Part shown: positions 46,503 through 59,299 of the stretch, one piece after another
Position numbering within the stretch: position 1 is the first letter of the stretch
Layout: each line of letters starts with the position of its first letter
Origin: Sophora flavescens
Taxonomy: Eukaryota > Streptophyta > Magnoliopsida > Fabales > Fabaceae
Length of the DNA stretch: 64,000 nucleotides
Reading direction: 5' to 3'
Assembly (NCBI GenBank): GCA_030762895.1
Contig: CM061063.1
Coordinates: 70,243,836 to 70,307,835 of the forward strand
Made by a program: the position numbers and the translations under genes
The notes under the pieces: model-generated
What the model saw: the letters and a program-made list of their open reading frames with translations, nothing else
Databases searched by the model: none
Told to the model about the DNA's origin: nothing

Positions 46503-47971
46503 CTTCTTTTTCTCCTTACCTGATACACTGTAATGATCATGCTTTCACCCACAACTATAAGCCTGAATAGATTCTCTTTGATGATGTAGTTGGGAGTTCT
46601 TATTTCTTTTTCTGTCTTTGTGAAATATATTTTTAGATGCTTAGTTTTGTATTCATACTTGGGTGAATGGTGAATGTGATATTCTTGACTGTTCTCTTCA
46701 ATAGACCAAATGATCATTTCAGGATTCCCCATGAAAGATTATATATGTTTGTTCCCTTTCAAATGTGTAGTTTTGACACAATGAATCGATTGAACTTGTC
46801 TATTAACCAAACTGAATGGGCTTAGATAGAAAAGCATAGCTTGACTTGGGTGGCCAAAACAGGAAAAACCTTTGAAGCAAAAGTTGCTAAGATATCCTTA
46901 ATTTGGTACTGATGTCCTTTATAGAGTTGGTAATAAAACATAAGTTATTTAGTGCATTATGAACATGATAACTCACACTTATAGATTGCATTTACTATGG
47001 TAATGGCAGTTGCACAATCTAATGTATGCAAACTAGTTAAAAAAGTAAATCTTATTGGCTAATTGGAGCTGGCTCAACTAACTTTTCGCTTGTGACAAAT
47101 AAAGATGCTATAAATTGTATGAATTCAAATTTGTCAAATGACATACGAAACAATATTCATCAGTTATATTTTTTGGTTCTAAACCTATCCCAGCTTTATC
47201 AACGAAAGACTAATCATTGTTCGTGGGGTATGGTTTCTGTTGGTCAAACATTATTTTAACATCGTTAGGATGCTAAACCAGGAAACTTTATATGTTCGTG
47301 GCCAAGCATTATTTTAATATCGCTAGTGTGCCTCAAAACCCTAAACAATACTGAGATTCATTCAAGGGGTCGATCTCTCTCAACATATGTTAAATCAATA
47401 AACTTTTTATCGGTACACAATATGGAATTTCACTTTTCTGTAAAAAAAAAAAGTCTTGCTTTGTTATGAATCAATTCTCATTTTTCCAACAGTTTTTTTC
47501 CCATGACCCGAGAAAAAAAAATTCATTTTTCTGTACAATTATTTGCTTGATAATTTGCTTTCAGCATTAAATATTAATGTCGTTAATTATGTTTTAACCG
47601 ACTAGGATTTCCTCATTTATTTTCTTCTTCTTACAGTATTGTGCTACAATAGTACGTGTAAAAAAAAAAATTAGTATAAAAGTTTTTTATGTGGCTTGTT
47701 CCCAATGGTGGGCTTTACTTCGTGGTGGAAAGGTCCATACGAAGAAAGTGGAGGACCATGAGCAGGTCCAATTAGAGCTGAATAGGAGGATCCTTAATGG
47801 TGTGTTTGGAGATATAATTTAAGAGGGTAACATATTTTTAGAAAACAATATAAAATATATTGAATTTTATCCTTTAAAAATACATTATCCTCTTATATTT
47901 TTTCATCCAAACACACCGTATTGGGAGATTGTTCCGGAGCTGGTATAAAAAGAGAGGGAAGACTGGAGGGG
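46503..47971. other. PGAP3 3' flank and intergenic, no further gene
   Basis: No clear AATAAA is close to the stop; a TAATAAAACATAAG occurs near 46929. About 47.80-47.92 kb (GGTGTGTTTGGAGATATAAT ... ATCCAAACACACC) has ends of a short inverted-repeat element. No coding region. Confidence 0.5.
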
Positions 47972-49077
47972 AGAGAAGGAGCAAGAGTTCTGACTGTTAA
48001 CAAGATGGAGAGATGCTTCCTTGAGCTCCAGGTGGATGGAGAGGAGGCTTATCAGACATTTCAAAGGGTTTTGAGAATGCCAATGTCATCATGGCTACAT
48101 ATGAAGATCCTTTACTAGGTTATTGCCAAGTCTATCCAGAGAAAGGAACAGTTACTTTTTCTGCTGGTTTGCATGGCTGGGCTTTTACTCTGACAAACTT
48201 GGCTAAAATGTATGCCTCAAAATTTGGTGTTGATGAGTCAACGATGATGGAAAGGCTCTGGGGTGACAACTTCTTTGATCACCAAAAACACTGGTTCTCC
48301 TACCTGCAAGTGTGGGTTTGTTCAGTTCTGTTATGAACCTATCAAGCAGATCATAAATACTTGTATGAACGATCAGAAGGATAAGTTGTGACCATGAAAT
48401 CTGAAGAGAAGGACCTGATGGGTAAAGCATTGATGAAACGTGTCATGCAAACCTGGCTCCCAGCAAGTAATGCACTTCTGGAAATTATGATATTTCATCT
48501 TCCTTCCCCAGCAAAAGCCCAAAAGTACCGTGTGGACAATTTATATGAAGGTCCCCTTGATGATCCATATGCTGCTGCTGTCACAAATTGTGATCCTCAA
48601 GGACCATTGATGCTCTATGTCTCAGATGATTCCTGCATCTGATTGATAGGGTATTCCAATTAGAGCAAATGGATTTACAACAATTCATAGATCCAATCAA
48701 AGCAAGCAAATACCAAAGCAAGTAGAAAATTAGTATATTTATATTTCCTTTTAATATCTTGGATATAAGAAATTAGTATATAAAGAACAGTGAATGAATG
48801 AAGGAGGCAAGTAGAAAATTAAGCAAAATCTCTCTCCTCTCTCTAATTTCTATGAAAGTTATCATAGTCCTCGATAACAAGGAGCCGTATCCCCTCCATA
48901 CCCTATCACTGATTAGGGCAGGTTTTTTGTTTTTGGCCGTGTCTTCTCTGGTAAGGTGTCAACTGGTTTGAAGGTCAGAATTATGGGACCAAATTATGTC
49001 CCTGGGGAGAAGAAAGACCTCTATGTGAAAAGTATGCAAAGAACTGTAATTTGGATGGGAAAGAGACAGGAAACTAC
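47972..49077 (+). pseudogene. Elongation factor 2 (eEF2) pseudogene, probably a retrocopy
   Basis: eEF2 is the ribosomal translocation GTPase; only an internal part is present. VLTVNKMERCFLELQVDGEE is the NKxD GTP-binding region, followed in another frame by MATYEDPLLG and FSAGLHGWAFTLTNLAKMYA, then MKSEEKDLMGKALMKRVMQT, NLYEGPLDDPYAAAV and MGPNYVPGEKKDLYVKSMQR. No introns separate these blocks. The N-terminal P-loop and all of domains III-V after MGKRQET are missing. There are at least three frame breaks, a missing stretch after FFDHQKHWFS, and an LTR inserted at 48644. Confidence 0.88.
48644..48908. mobile_element. Solo LTR (265 bp) inside the eEF2 pseudogene
   Basis: TGATAGGGTAT at the left end and ATACCCTATCA at the right end are a perfect 11 bp inverted repeat with TG...CA termini. 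CTGAT directly flanks both sides (48639-48643 and 48909-48913). The eEF2 reading resumes right after the second CTGAT, which proves the borders. Size and 5 bp duplication fit a solo LTR of a small copia/TRIM family. Confidence 0.85.
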
Positions 49078-50413
49078 CCAAGAAGGGAACTGGAGCAACA
49101 TCAAGCGCTTTTTTCGATAGAAGATACTGCCTACACTTTGTTGTGGCCTTGTGGATATTTGTGGGAAATGTATGATTTTGTTAAAAAAAATTATGCGGGG
49201 TTTCAAATGTGTAGTTGTGGAATTATATTATGTGTCAAGCTTTTCTAAGGTAGTGTCTGTCATGCAAAAAAAAGGTAGTTATGTGCTCAAGTGTTGTATC
49301 TTTTCTTATTATTATGTTCTGATTTTGACAAGATTTTGTTAAAAAAAGCCTCATGTCATAGATCTCCCTTAACAGTTGACTGCCTTACTTCCCTTTGACA
49401 GGAGAGGTTTTCCCACCCTGACAATACACTTTTCTAAGTTCACGCACGACTTATAGTAACTTTGACGAGAGTTGTTTAACATGTTATTGAAATTAAGGAC
49501 AGGTTCTTGTTAGGTTATGACAAGAATATCAATGTTTAAAAATGAAATTATAGTTGTCTTTAAAAAAAAGATATTTAAATAAATTTAAATATGTTTAGTA
49601 AAAAAAATTGGGAGAAGTGCATAGTCACCCCCCAATCTATGTCTCATTTACAAATAGGCACCTTACACTATTGATTTCTCCCAAATAATGATTACATTTT
49701 TAGTTTTAGTAAAAAGATTTAATTGGTATACATTGTCAACCAATCAGAAATTAACACATTATTACAAATGATTGATTATTATCCTAACCACCTTAAAGTT
49801 CATCAATTCTATAATTTCTGATTGGTTGTTAGTGTAAAAATATTTACACTTATAATACATAAAAATTAAACTGTTAGCAAAATAGTTACTTCTATTGATG
49901 AAATGTTAGTTCAATGATGGTGATTTAATCTAGCCATTCATTCAGATTTAATATGGACCTTTGAATATAATTGAATTTGTATTTAATTGTTTTTTTTCTT
50001 AAAAATGAAGAGAAAACAGAGTAAACCCTATTTCCTACTGTCATTTGCGGCTATGTCTTTAATAAGAAAGGCATCATGCTAATGAAGATCCTTATCTTAA
50101 AAATATAGCCTATGTAATATTTATGAATTTTGAGTGGATATAGTTTAAAAACATTTTATGCAAACTGTGTCAACAATGTGGTCATTACTCAAATATTCAT
50201 TATACAAATTAATAAGAGAGGTAGGTGGGTAGTCCATGGTGGCCAGATTTGCTATGATTTTACGATCCCTTGTCGTATTTGAATCAGTAGACGAGAGTAC
50301 CCACCAGCCATTCCATTACGCGAGTAATCAACGAGATTAGAAGTAGCAGGGACGGCGATGACGTGGATTGGGTGTGAGATGACTAGGTCCAAGTTCAGGT
50401 GATTCAAGCTTAA
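49078..50413. other. Intergenic, no gene seen
   Basis: AT-rich. The first 200 bp may be decayed flank of the eEF2 copy. No domain or RNA gene found. Confidence 0.5.
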
Positions 50414-51173
50414 GGGTATGTTTGGATTGGTGGAAGGTAATGGAATGGATCATGATGAAATGGAGCGGAACGGAACGAAATGACATAAATATTCCATTTC
50501 GTTGTTTGGATATTTTATGATGGAATAGAAAAAGTTACCCTTCCATTGTTTGGAAAGTGAACGGAATGGAATGAGTTATAACTTTTTAATTATTATATTA
50601 CCCTTATTTTCGTATGTTATATAATAAAACAAAATAAATGTTATAAAACAATAGAATCATGAGTCCATTACTTCCATATTCATTGCAATGCTGGATTCAA
50701 TTTGGCTTGCTTTGTGTATTGCATATTTGATAGCTACTCGGTCGGTGCCAAGTCCCACATGATTTCATTGCATTGGTGAATCTTGCAGCACTCGCGGCAT
50801 GTAGATATCGTAGCTCCATCAAATAACATATATCATCATTCAAATTCAGATTAACAAGATGGTTGGACTTGGTTGTGGATTTACTTATCAGCGATGAATA
50901 TTGGGAGGAAGCAATGCTGGAATGTGAAGAGTTTTCAGAAGCAGAGTCAGGTTAGAGGAAGATGAAGCGAAAGAAGAATATGGATAAAATAGTATTTTAA
51001 TAAATATAACAATTAAAATAAACTGGTTTCATCCCATACCCTTCAATTTGGGAGGAATCAAAAAGTGAAGAATTGGATGGAAAGGGATGGAATGTATTCC
51101 ATCAGGTTCCATTACGTTCCATCATAAATTAAACAATCAAAATAATGGAACATAGTTCCATTCCACCATAGCC
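50414..51173. mobile_element. PIF/Harbinger-type non-autonomous element
   Basis: Left end GGGTATGTTTGGATTGGTGG and right end (reverse complement) GGCTATGGTGGAATGGAACT are imperfect inverted repeats, followed inward by GGAATGGA/TCCATTCC-rich subterminal repeats on both sides. TAA flanks both ends (50411-50413 and 51174-51176). The core of about 350 bp has no readable transposase. Confidence 0.68.
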
Positions 51174-51814
51174 TAAGTGATCTAGTTGTTTTGACAGTGA
51201 AATGTTGAGGATATCAATGAATGGCAAGTTGTCGTAGGAAGAAGGTGATTATCAAGTGGACCGTGGTTAGATCTGGTGAATGGTTAGCAAGCAAGCATGT
51301 AAGTGCTTAACATGACCTGAGGTTTTAATTGCTGATATGTTTCGATGGTCCAGATTTTTACCATCTATTTTTTCATCTCCTTATAAATAATTAAACGCAG
51401 TAATTTAAATAATAATTTTGATGTACAAAATAATATACGTTATCCAAGGGGACATTGTGTGCCATGTAATCAATCCGTGTCTCCCTTGTAAATTTGGACG
51501 GTGTCTTCGGTCTGAACGTTGGATTTGTGTATTTATTTGCAACATGCAACGGCCTATGTTAATCCACGTCAGTGATCCGCGTGCTACATGGAATTTTTTT
51601 GCATGCAGTTGTTTCCTGAGGTGCATTAACCATTGGTTTCACAGGAATATGAGGAAGCGAGCTGCATACTGCATTCTGATATATATATAAGACTCATAGA
51701 TTGTACTCAACCTTAAATTGCATTTAGGAATCTCAAGTTTTAATGGGAAAAGAAAACCCACCTACATTGAATCCTCCTAGTGGTATGACCAACGAAAACC
51801 CTTAAGGATCCGAT

Positions 51815-52640
51815 TAGTGGTCAGGATAAGAGAGACATGATAGGATAAGCTATCATATCTTGTTTGAAACTGTTGTTTGGTGAGCCAGCAGGATAGGATA
51901 AGTCAATCCTGTCACTTATCTTATCCTGTCAATCTAGTTAAAATTTTATCCTGAGGGAGGGCTGGGTTAGAACTCAACAGGATAGGATAAGGTGATTTTT
52001 TTTTCGATAACAAGTAGGATAGGGTGATTTAAAGTATAATAAAATATAAAAATATATAATATATAAAATAATTAAAGTATAATAAAATAATAATTTAAAG
52101 TATAAATAAATTTAACATGATTACCAAAAAAATGTATAATAAAATATAAAATATTTAAAATAATAAAAATATTAATAATCAATTTTAAAATTTATTTTTA
52201 TTTATCACAATGCTAAATTTGTTATTTTATATTATTTTTAAAAACTGTAAAATATAAAAAATTATTCTAATAAGTTAAATATATGTAAAGTAAAAACAAA
52301 AAATGAATATTTAAAAATATAAAAAATTAATTTTAGTTAAATAATATTTAAAAAAATTAAAACATTATATGTAATTTTATCATAAGGATAATTTTGTTTT
52401 TTATTATAAATTTAAATAATGAAAATTATAAAAAAAAAAGTAAATCTAATAAAAGATGAAAACATTTAGAATAAAAATAAAAAAAAATTAAAATTCATAC
52501 TTAAATTATAACGTTGTCCAGTTGGTTATCTGGTGGATATCAAACGTCGGATAGGATAACAGCTTATCCTGTTCATATCTTATCCTACTCATATCCTGTT
52601 CTCTTATCCTATTCGTTCTTATCCTATCCTAATCATCATT
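51815..52640. mobile_element. TIR element with GGATAAG subterminal repeats
   Basis: Left part (GATAGGATAAGCTATCATAT... GTTGTTTGGTGAGCC) matches the reverse complement of the right part (CAGGATAAGCTGTTATCC ... GTTTGATATCCACCAG). GGATAAG/CTTATCC occurs many times at both ends, and 52010-52500 is nearly pure A/T. Borders approximate; no coding capacity. Confidence 0.6.
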
Positions 52641-52767
52641 ATAGTGCTGTGAATAAAGAAAACCTTCGTGCGCAACACAAGTTGTCACCATCGTAAGATT
52701 TTCCATTTACTCTCCCACCTGCTCACCTTGCTGATAATAAATATAGTTATTGTGATCGCTTTATTTC

Positions 52768-53150
52768 ATGACATTCAGGGAGGAAGTGGAACATTCAAAG
52801 AAATCACCTAATACCCAACCACTGGAATCTGAAGCTTCCGACAAAGAAATTTTGCAAAAGATTCTATCTGTGGTAGAGGTATGTATATTAAATTTGGTAC
52901 CCATCCTTCAAATATCTTTAACCATATTATTATGTTCAGGGGTTCATTAAATGGTTGTGTTTTTGCTAACCTTTCAGATGTTGTCAAAAAATGAAAAGAT
53001 ATTAAACATAGGTTAGCATCCATCGAGCATTACATCCTTGTGGAAGAAAGCACTAAAAGTATTAATGGAACTAGTTCAGATTCGGTGGTAATCTTGAAAA
53101 AAAGCCGAATCCATTTACTCAGGGAAAGGAAGACACATGTAGTGGATTAC
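52768..53150 (+). pseudogene. Possible exon fragment truncated by the LTR at 53151
   Basis: EEVEHSKKSPNTQPLESEAS, then DKEILQKILSVVE up to 52878, is followed by a GT donor (GTATGTATATTAAA) and an AG at 52977. Downstream, one frame reads RLASIEHYILVEESTKSING, then SSDSVVILKKSRIHLLRERK, but an early frame change is needed. No family recognised. If real, the gene is cut off by the retrotransposon insertion. Confidence 0.35.
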
Positions 53151-54391
53151 TGTTGACACTGGTTTTTGATTGGTGTCCAAAAATCCTTGTCACAAATAAT
53201 TCAACAAATAATTTAAGATCAGACGAGTGTAGGGACGGACGAGTTATGTGGTAATCTCGCAAGGGATGTGTATGTGTGTCTGCCAAGTACGAATTTGACA
53301 AATCAGTCAAATCTGGTGAATACTGGCAAGGACTTGGAGGAATATTTGTATGATGTTTTAAGTTAACAGGAAAAGTTGCTTCCTTAAATAAGAGCGACTT
53401 CCTACTTGAATTTATAAAAATTCATGGATTTGAAGGAAGACATGTAATTTGCAGGAAGATTGGAAGAAAGTAAATAAAGAACATGAAATTAAAGGAAAGC
53501 AATAAACAACGGGAAATTTAAAGGAAAGCAATAAATTTCTGGAATTTAAATGGTTGAAAAGTAAAAGAAAGCATTTAAAGTGCAGGAACTTAAAAGAAGG
53601 CAAGTAAAAGACGTGAAAGATAAATGGGAAGAAATGAAGAACGTATAAAAGAACTTAGACAAAGAACGTGAAAAGAATGTTGAAGTTAAAGAAGAACATG
53701 TAAAAGGAAATTAAATAACCAGTACTGTATTGTAAATTGAACTGGAAATAAAAGGGTGGAGGGAATACTTGAGTATAATCCTTTACTCATTGTGTGATCG
53801 AGATATGTAGGATATTGTATTAAGTAACCTCCTCTAATTACATCGAGATTCACAGTATTTATAAACATATAAAATAACTGCCTAAAGAAAACTTCCTATC
53901 TTTAAAATTGCCACCTGTATGGCAGTTTTGCTATGTTCAGATTCAAACCATTTGACAAGCAAACTTCTCTAACTGCTCATTCCTTTGAATTGCTTTATGT
54001 CAATATTGCTTGTTGTCCATGGTTTGGTTGTTTGACGGCTTATCTTGCTGATGCTGTCAGCCTTGAAGACTTAGCCATTTCTATACTTTGTTCGTTTGAC
54101 AATTCTTATTACCAACTTTGTCAAAAGCTGGGTTTTACCTTTCTGTCTCTATTTCGACTTCTCCGTCAGTCAGCTAAATGTATTCATCGGGAATTCTACT
54201 CTTGACGGATATATCTTTTTTCTTTCTTGACGGCTTTATCTGTCTGACATACCAACTCTTGTCAATTTTCTAATCTGTCAATTCTGCTGAATTCGACTCT
54301 TCATAGTGGTTATCTGACAATTCTTCCTTCAATTCTTCTATCATCCTGTCGGAACCATTTCTGTCAAGAATTGGAAATTCTTCTATTAACA
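53151..54391 (-). repeat. 3' LTR of the minus-strand Ty3/gypsy (Tat-lineage) element
   Basis: On the plus strand it runs from TGTTGACACTGG to TCTTCTATTAACA; on the minus strand TGTTAATAGAAG...CAGTGTCAACA, so TG...CA termini with a short inverted repeat. The adjacent C-run at 54396-54401 (minus-strand AATTTGGGGGG) is the polypurine tract, which fixes the orientation. Length 1241 bp. Many TGTCAA/TTGACA words. The short frame 53933-54205 is LTR sequence, not a gene. The partner LTR is outside the window. Confidence 0.75.
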
Positions 54392-54395
54392 GATG

Positions 54396-54409
54396 CCCCC
54401 CAAATTTTG
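54396..54409 (-). other. Polypurine tract of the minus-strand gypsy element
   Basis: Minus-strand GCAAAATTTGGGGGG ending four bases before the LTR start. Canonical position for plus-strand DNA priming. Confidence 0.72.
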
Positions 54410-54732
54410 CTTTTCGACGGCTTTGCCCGAAAGAATAGCAAAATTTGAATTTTCAAATTGCCAACAATTATCTTAATTTTTGGTTCTTATCCGTTAATTA
54501 AACCTTGCTTTAATTTCATCCCTACTTAATAGGGATAATCATAACGTCGCAGGTTTCTTGGAATTCGAACCGAAGTCTTTCATTTTCCTTTAAATTGCAA
54601 TCACATCAATATTGACTTTCTTCTTTTTATCTTTCCTTCTTCCCTAGTAAACTTTTCTAGAGAAAAATCTTTTCTTCTTCCTTCGCAAAACCCTTTCTTA
54701 AAAATTCTTTCTTTTCCTTCATTTAATTTTCT

Positions 54733-57700
54733 ATGGCCACATCTTCCAGGGTGCCGACCTCCGTACCTCATGCTACAGTCGTCCCTCCTAGGGTGGTGGT
54801 TCAAGACCCACTTTTGGAGGAATCTGAGTTATGGCAAGAATCCAAGGTAATTTACCCTATTCTTGATCCTTCTGTTGCTTTAAATCCTCCTGCTGCATTT
54901 TTGGGTCCCTTTGTAGCCAAAAATGAAATTTCTGAGGGTTTACGTAGTTCCTTTCCTTCCTCTAGCTCAAATGAAGCTATTTTATCCTTTTTTACTCCTA
55001 TTCCCATTCATATGTTCAAGAAGAGCAATAGGATTTTCAGAATGCCCCCTGCCACTCGGTTCGATGCCTACATTAGTTGGCTTGACCGAGTTCAAGCTGA
55101 AAAACGCAATGTATGGGAGGAAGCTGGAATCTTCGAATTCATTCAACTTTCTCGTCATGTTAAACTGGTAGACTTTTCTTTAATAGGAGCATCAGTTTTC
55201 TTTTGGAATAAAACAACAAATAATTTTCATTTTCCTTATGGAATGATGGGTCCGACTTTGTTTGACATGTCGGCTATTACTGGCCTTCGTCCAGATGGCC
55301 CCACCATGCATTTTGAGGTAGAAATTGAAAATCAAATTGATGTCTATGTGCCGAAGTGTTCTTTTTCCAAATACATAGCAGATTTTAGAGGAGAAGCTCA
55401 TGATCCTGTGACGGATACTGAGCACGTAGCCTTTTTGTTTCTTTGGCTATGTGCTTATGTCTTTTGTAGTAAATCTGCTTCTTTGATCGCTTCATATGTT
55501 CCTTTAGCCAATCTTTTGTCATATGGTAAAAGAGTAGCATTGGGACAATGTGTCTTAGCCAATCTTTATGATAGCATGAGCATGCTAGTTGACATTGTCA
55601 AGTCTAAAAAGAAAACCAATATAGGAGGGCCTCTTTGGCTTCTCCAACTATGGTTAAATGCAGTCTTGGAGTGTCAATTTTCATATAAAGCTCTCGCAGA
55701 TTTGACAATCGACACTTATGGCTCCTATCTCTGTTATGTGTCTGCTGAGTCTTTGTCAAGAGATGAAACTGCGAACTTCAAGTTTTACTTCAAAATTTTT
55801 CATTCGCTTTCATCTACATCTTCAAAAATCAATTTTTCTCCTTTTTCCGACCGGAAATATGGTCCAGAATGGTTTACGAAACTAAGCACTACCATCTCCA
55901 AATCCAATAAATCCATTTGGACCAAATTTCTTTGCCAGAAAATTCTTTTTGTTGATGGTCCTAGTTTCAAAACTCATAGGGTCTACCTCCATTTGCCCAA
56001 CACCGTTGCTTGTCAGCTCGGCTTTTGCCAAGCTATCCCTGCTCCTCATTCGTCAAATCCTGACGAGAATTTTATTGGTGCCAAAGCCCCAACATATAAG
56101 CATATTGTCGACATCAGTGATGCAGACAAGGTTCGTGGGACTTTCTTACAACCTATTTCATTCTCTGCCTTCCACGGATTTACTCAAAGCTTTCTTGACT
56201 GGTGGGATGAATACTACTCCAACCACTGTCTAAGTTTAAAGACTTGCTTGAGTTGTATTGAGGACACCGTGGGTAACAATGATGATTCTCCTCTGCAGGA
56301 ACAGAATCCAGCAACTAAAATTCGAGGTGAACTTCAGAAAGAAATTTGAGCCTTCGAAAAATTTTATAAAATCAAGTGGAATCCTTTGAGACCATTTGAT
56401 ATGGTTCGTCATGTCAATAGTGTTTTAGTTGAAGCCAAAAGGAAGCATGATAATAAGGAATCTGAAAGGCTTGCCACGTATAGGAGTATTCCCAATATGA
56501 CCAGGGAATTCTTAAACAGCTTAAAGGCCCCTTTTCCTAAGCCAGTGCCTATTCCTTGTGCCCCTTTTGGTTTAGCTGATTCACACCCAGGAAAACCGTC
56601 GAAAGGAGGTAACTTTTTCTTTTTGGACAGCGTGAGTGCTTACGTTGACCCTTTTGAAAAACCAAATCCAGTTACCTTCGCTCGTCGGTTTCTTCAGTAT
56701 GACGACGACTTTGGATTCCATTCAAGAATTCTAAATTGTATTTCAGGTATTCATTTATCAAATAACTTATTTTTATTTTCCTTCCGGCTGACAATCAACT
56801 TATTTACGTTGTTATTGACAGCCATTCCTCTTGACAAACCTCTCCCTGGTAAATCTAAGTCTGATGTACTGTCGGGAGAAATTTCTGAAGACGATGATGA
56901 AACCGTAATCCCTTTGGTGGCAAAAACTGTCAAGAAGAGTTCACGGCCAGTCAAAGCTTCTGTTTCTGATCCTCAGTCAAAAGGATCCAGAAAAAGAAAA
57001 GAGAAAACGGCTCCTTCTGACCCCCTCTCCAAGAAATCAAAATCTGTCAAAGGTCTTTCAATTGTGACAGCATCTGATGCCGTCAAAGTCTCCACTGGCT
57101 CTAAGATTCAGGATGTTATGACTAGTTCCTCCAATACTTCCCCTTCCAATCAATCCAAGGTAACAGTCTAATCTAATATGTCAAGTTACATCCTTTTGCT
57201 CATATGCCTTCTTTTCTTGACAGAAAAGCATACCTGCCGAGACTATTCTGGTTACCGAGAAATCGAGTGTTGATGTCGACTTGATGTCTTCAGATTCTAA
57301 TCTGGTACTTTCTTTAACCCTTGTCATTTTCCTTTATATACATGCATATACCTTATTTATTTTTTATGTCAGGAAAAATCTCCTCAATTTGATGATTCAA
57401 TGACCATTCAGGAGATTCTCACAACTGTCGAGCCAGTGAATGTATCTGATTCAGAGCTGCATGCTGACAGAAATTCAGGAAGTATTTTTGTCGATACTAG
57501 GAGTTTGACAGGTGATCTTCAGGTTCTCGAATCTCATCCGGAAATATCTCCCATTACCTATCATCCGACTTCAATCTTTCCAATTCCAATAGCTGATAAA
57601 CCAGTAGGAACTGCTGTCATGATTGAAATTCCTGACGAAGATATTGACATGGAGGCCCTACTGACTGAAACAACTCCTGTTATTCCTTCTCCAACTGCTA

Positions 57701-58428
57701 TCAGACCTCCTACTATGAAGTCTCCTGATCCCAAACCGGCATTACACTTTAACACATGGATCAATATGCCGTCAGAAGTAAGCCGGAAAGAGTCATCCTT
57801 TTCTACCACTTCTTCATCGACTCAACATGACTCCAGTAACTCTCAAGTCACTACCCTCATGCATGATCTCCAAGTTCTTCTGGTCAATCCTTTTGATGAA
57901 CTTCTGTCTGATATCAAGATTCAAAAAGAACTGTCTCGACTTATCAAGGAAATCACTCCTCTTCATTCTAATCTTCCCCTGTCGAGCCGTTCACTTCTTA
58001 TCTCTATTCAGACATTTTGGGAACGGCTCTCCAATAAATTAGAAAGGATGACTTTTGTCATTCCTTCTTACGAAGAGGAAGAAAAAACCAAGGACGATCT
58101 CTTAGTTCAATTTCAAAATCTTGAATCATCTAAACAAAAGGAACTTGACCTTATCTCCATCGGGACTCAAACTAAAGAAAGCTTACTGGATTATCGGAAG
58201 AAACTGTTGGCTGAGATTGAATTGACGGACCAAAAATGTGCTAAGTTTGACAAAGCGTTAGAAAAGAGCAAGGATAAAGTCAGATCTATTGACACTGAAT
58301 CTGTCCGACTTGGTCAGAAGGCAGAAAGTGTAGTCAGCAAACTTCGTGCGTTACAGCCTGATTATGAAGCTGCTATTGCCGACAAAACTAACCTTTCCCT
58401 TGCATGGGATCAATTGTCTTCTATTTAA
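54733..58428 (+). pseudogene. Plant mobile domain (PMD) gene carried antisense in the gypsy element
   Basis: PMD proteins (MAIN/MAIL type) are plant proteins shared by hosts and transposons; their biochemical role is poorly known. Start ATG at 54733. Exon-like blocks 54733-56746, 56822-57159, 57224-57304 and 57373-58428 are joined by short AT-rich GT-AG introns (75, 64 and 68 bp) in consistent phase; joined 3489 nt. The domain spans about residues 75-400: RFDAYISWLDRVQAEKRNVW, KLVDFSLIGASVFFWNKTTN, FPYGMMGPTLFDMSAITGLR, GPLWLLQLWLNAVLE. Downstream is a basic, SP/K-rich nuclear-signal-like stretch (SKGSRKRKEKTAP) and a C-terminal coiled coil from about 58080. One in-frame TGA at 56347-56349 splits the first exon; the frame is otherwise clean on both sides. 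It lies between integrase and 3' LTR, opposite to the element's own genes. Confidence 0.82.
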
Positions 58429-59299
58429 ATCAAAATTGACAATTGTAACTCTTTTCCTTGTCAACCTTTAACGATAGTCATTGAATAATAAAAAATGTTT
58501 CTTTTCTTGCACGTTTATTTATTTGATTTGACTGTTCGTTTCCAACCAGCCTCGTAACTCATGATTTATCACATCACCATAATTATTATGATAAATCTCG
58601 AGACCTCGGTAAGTTCAACCATAATAAATGTCTTTCAAATATCAGCTATAAATAGCGAGATCTATAACTCCACGATTTCATAATTGAACTTTTCACATAA
58701 CATGCTTTCTCATACAAAAGGTCTCCACCTCTTCTTCTTTCTTCCTTCACGGGAATCTGACCTTATTCATCTTAAAGTTTTAAACCAAGGTTTCTGTCTT
58801 AATGGTCATATCTCCAGTGAAGGTCAATAACCAATGTAAAACATGTAGTGAAGGTCAGTAACCAATGTAACATTCCGAGCTGACCTCACTGCATATCTGG
58901 GAAAAAGCTGATCTTGATTCAGAACGAGTGCATCTCGTTCTAGTTCCATCATCTTCCTCTTAGAAGGTAGCGGTTTTTCTTTGGTGTCATCTTAATTACA
59001 CCATAGCAACAACCACCTTCTAAGTGAAATGATGGTGAGATCTGCTCGTGCTCATCCTCTTCTCGATGCATCTTCGACAAATGAGGCAACTGAAACCTCG
59101 TCAAATGGGAAATGAAGTTTCAACCAATTTAGTTTTACCTCTACATTGTCGAAGGAAAATAAAATTATCGTCGCACTGCCTTGTACTCTAAGATTAGATG
59201 TACTCTAGGATTAGATTAGCTTTAATCGACAACTCGATTTATTTTAGCAAATGACAATATTTTATTGCATTGCCAATTTAGTGAATATGCTTATTTCCT
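58429..59299. other. Spacer between the PMD gene and integrase
   Basis: Convergent 3' ends of the two genes meet here. AATAAT near 58488 could serve as the PMD poly(A) signal. A 20 bp tandem-like AGTGAAGGTCA(A/G)TAACCAATGTAA pair occurs at 58817 and 58848. Otherwise no gene. Confidence 0.5.

Noticed and set aside
47921..48642. A working eEF2 gene
   Set aside because: Frame breaks, missing N- and C-terminal domains, an internal deletion and an inserted LTR.
53933..54205. 90-codon plus-strand frame as a gene
   Set aside because: Lies wholly in a minus-strand LTR and shows no domain.
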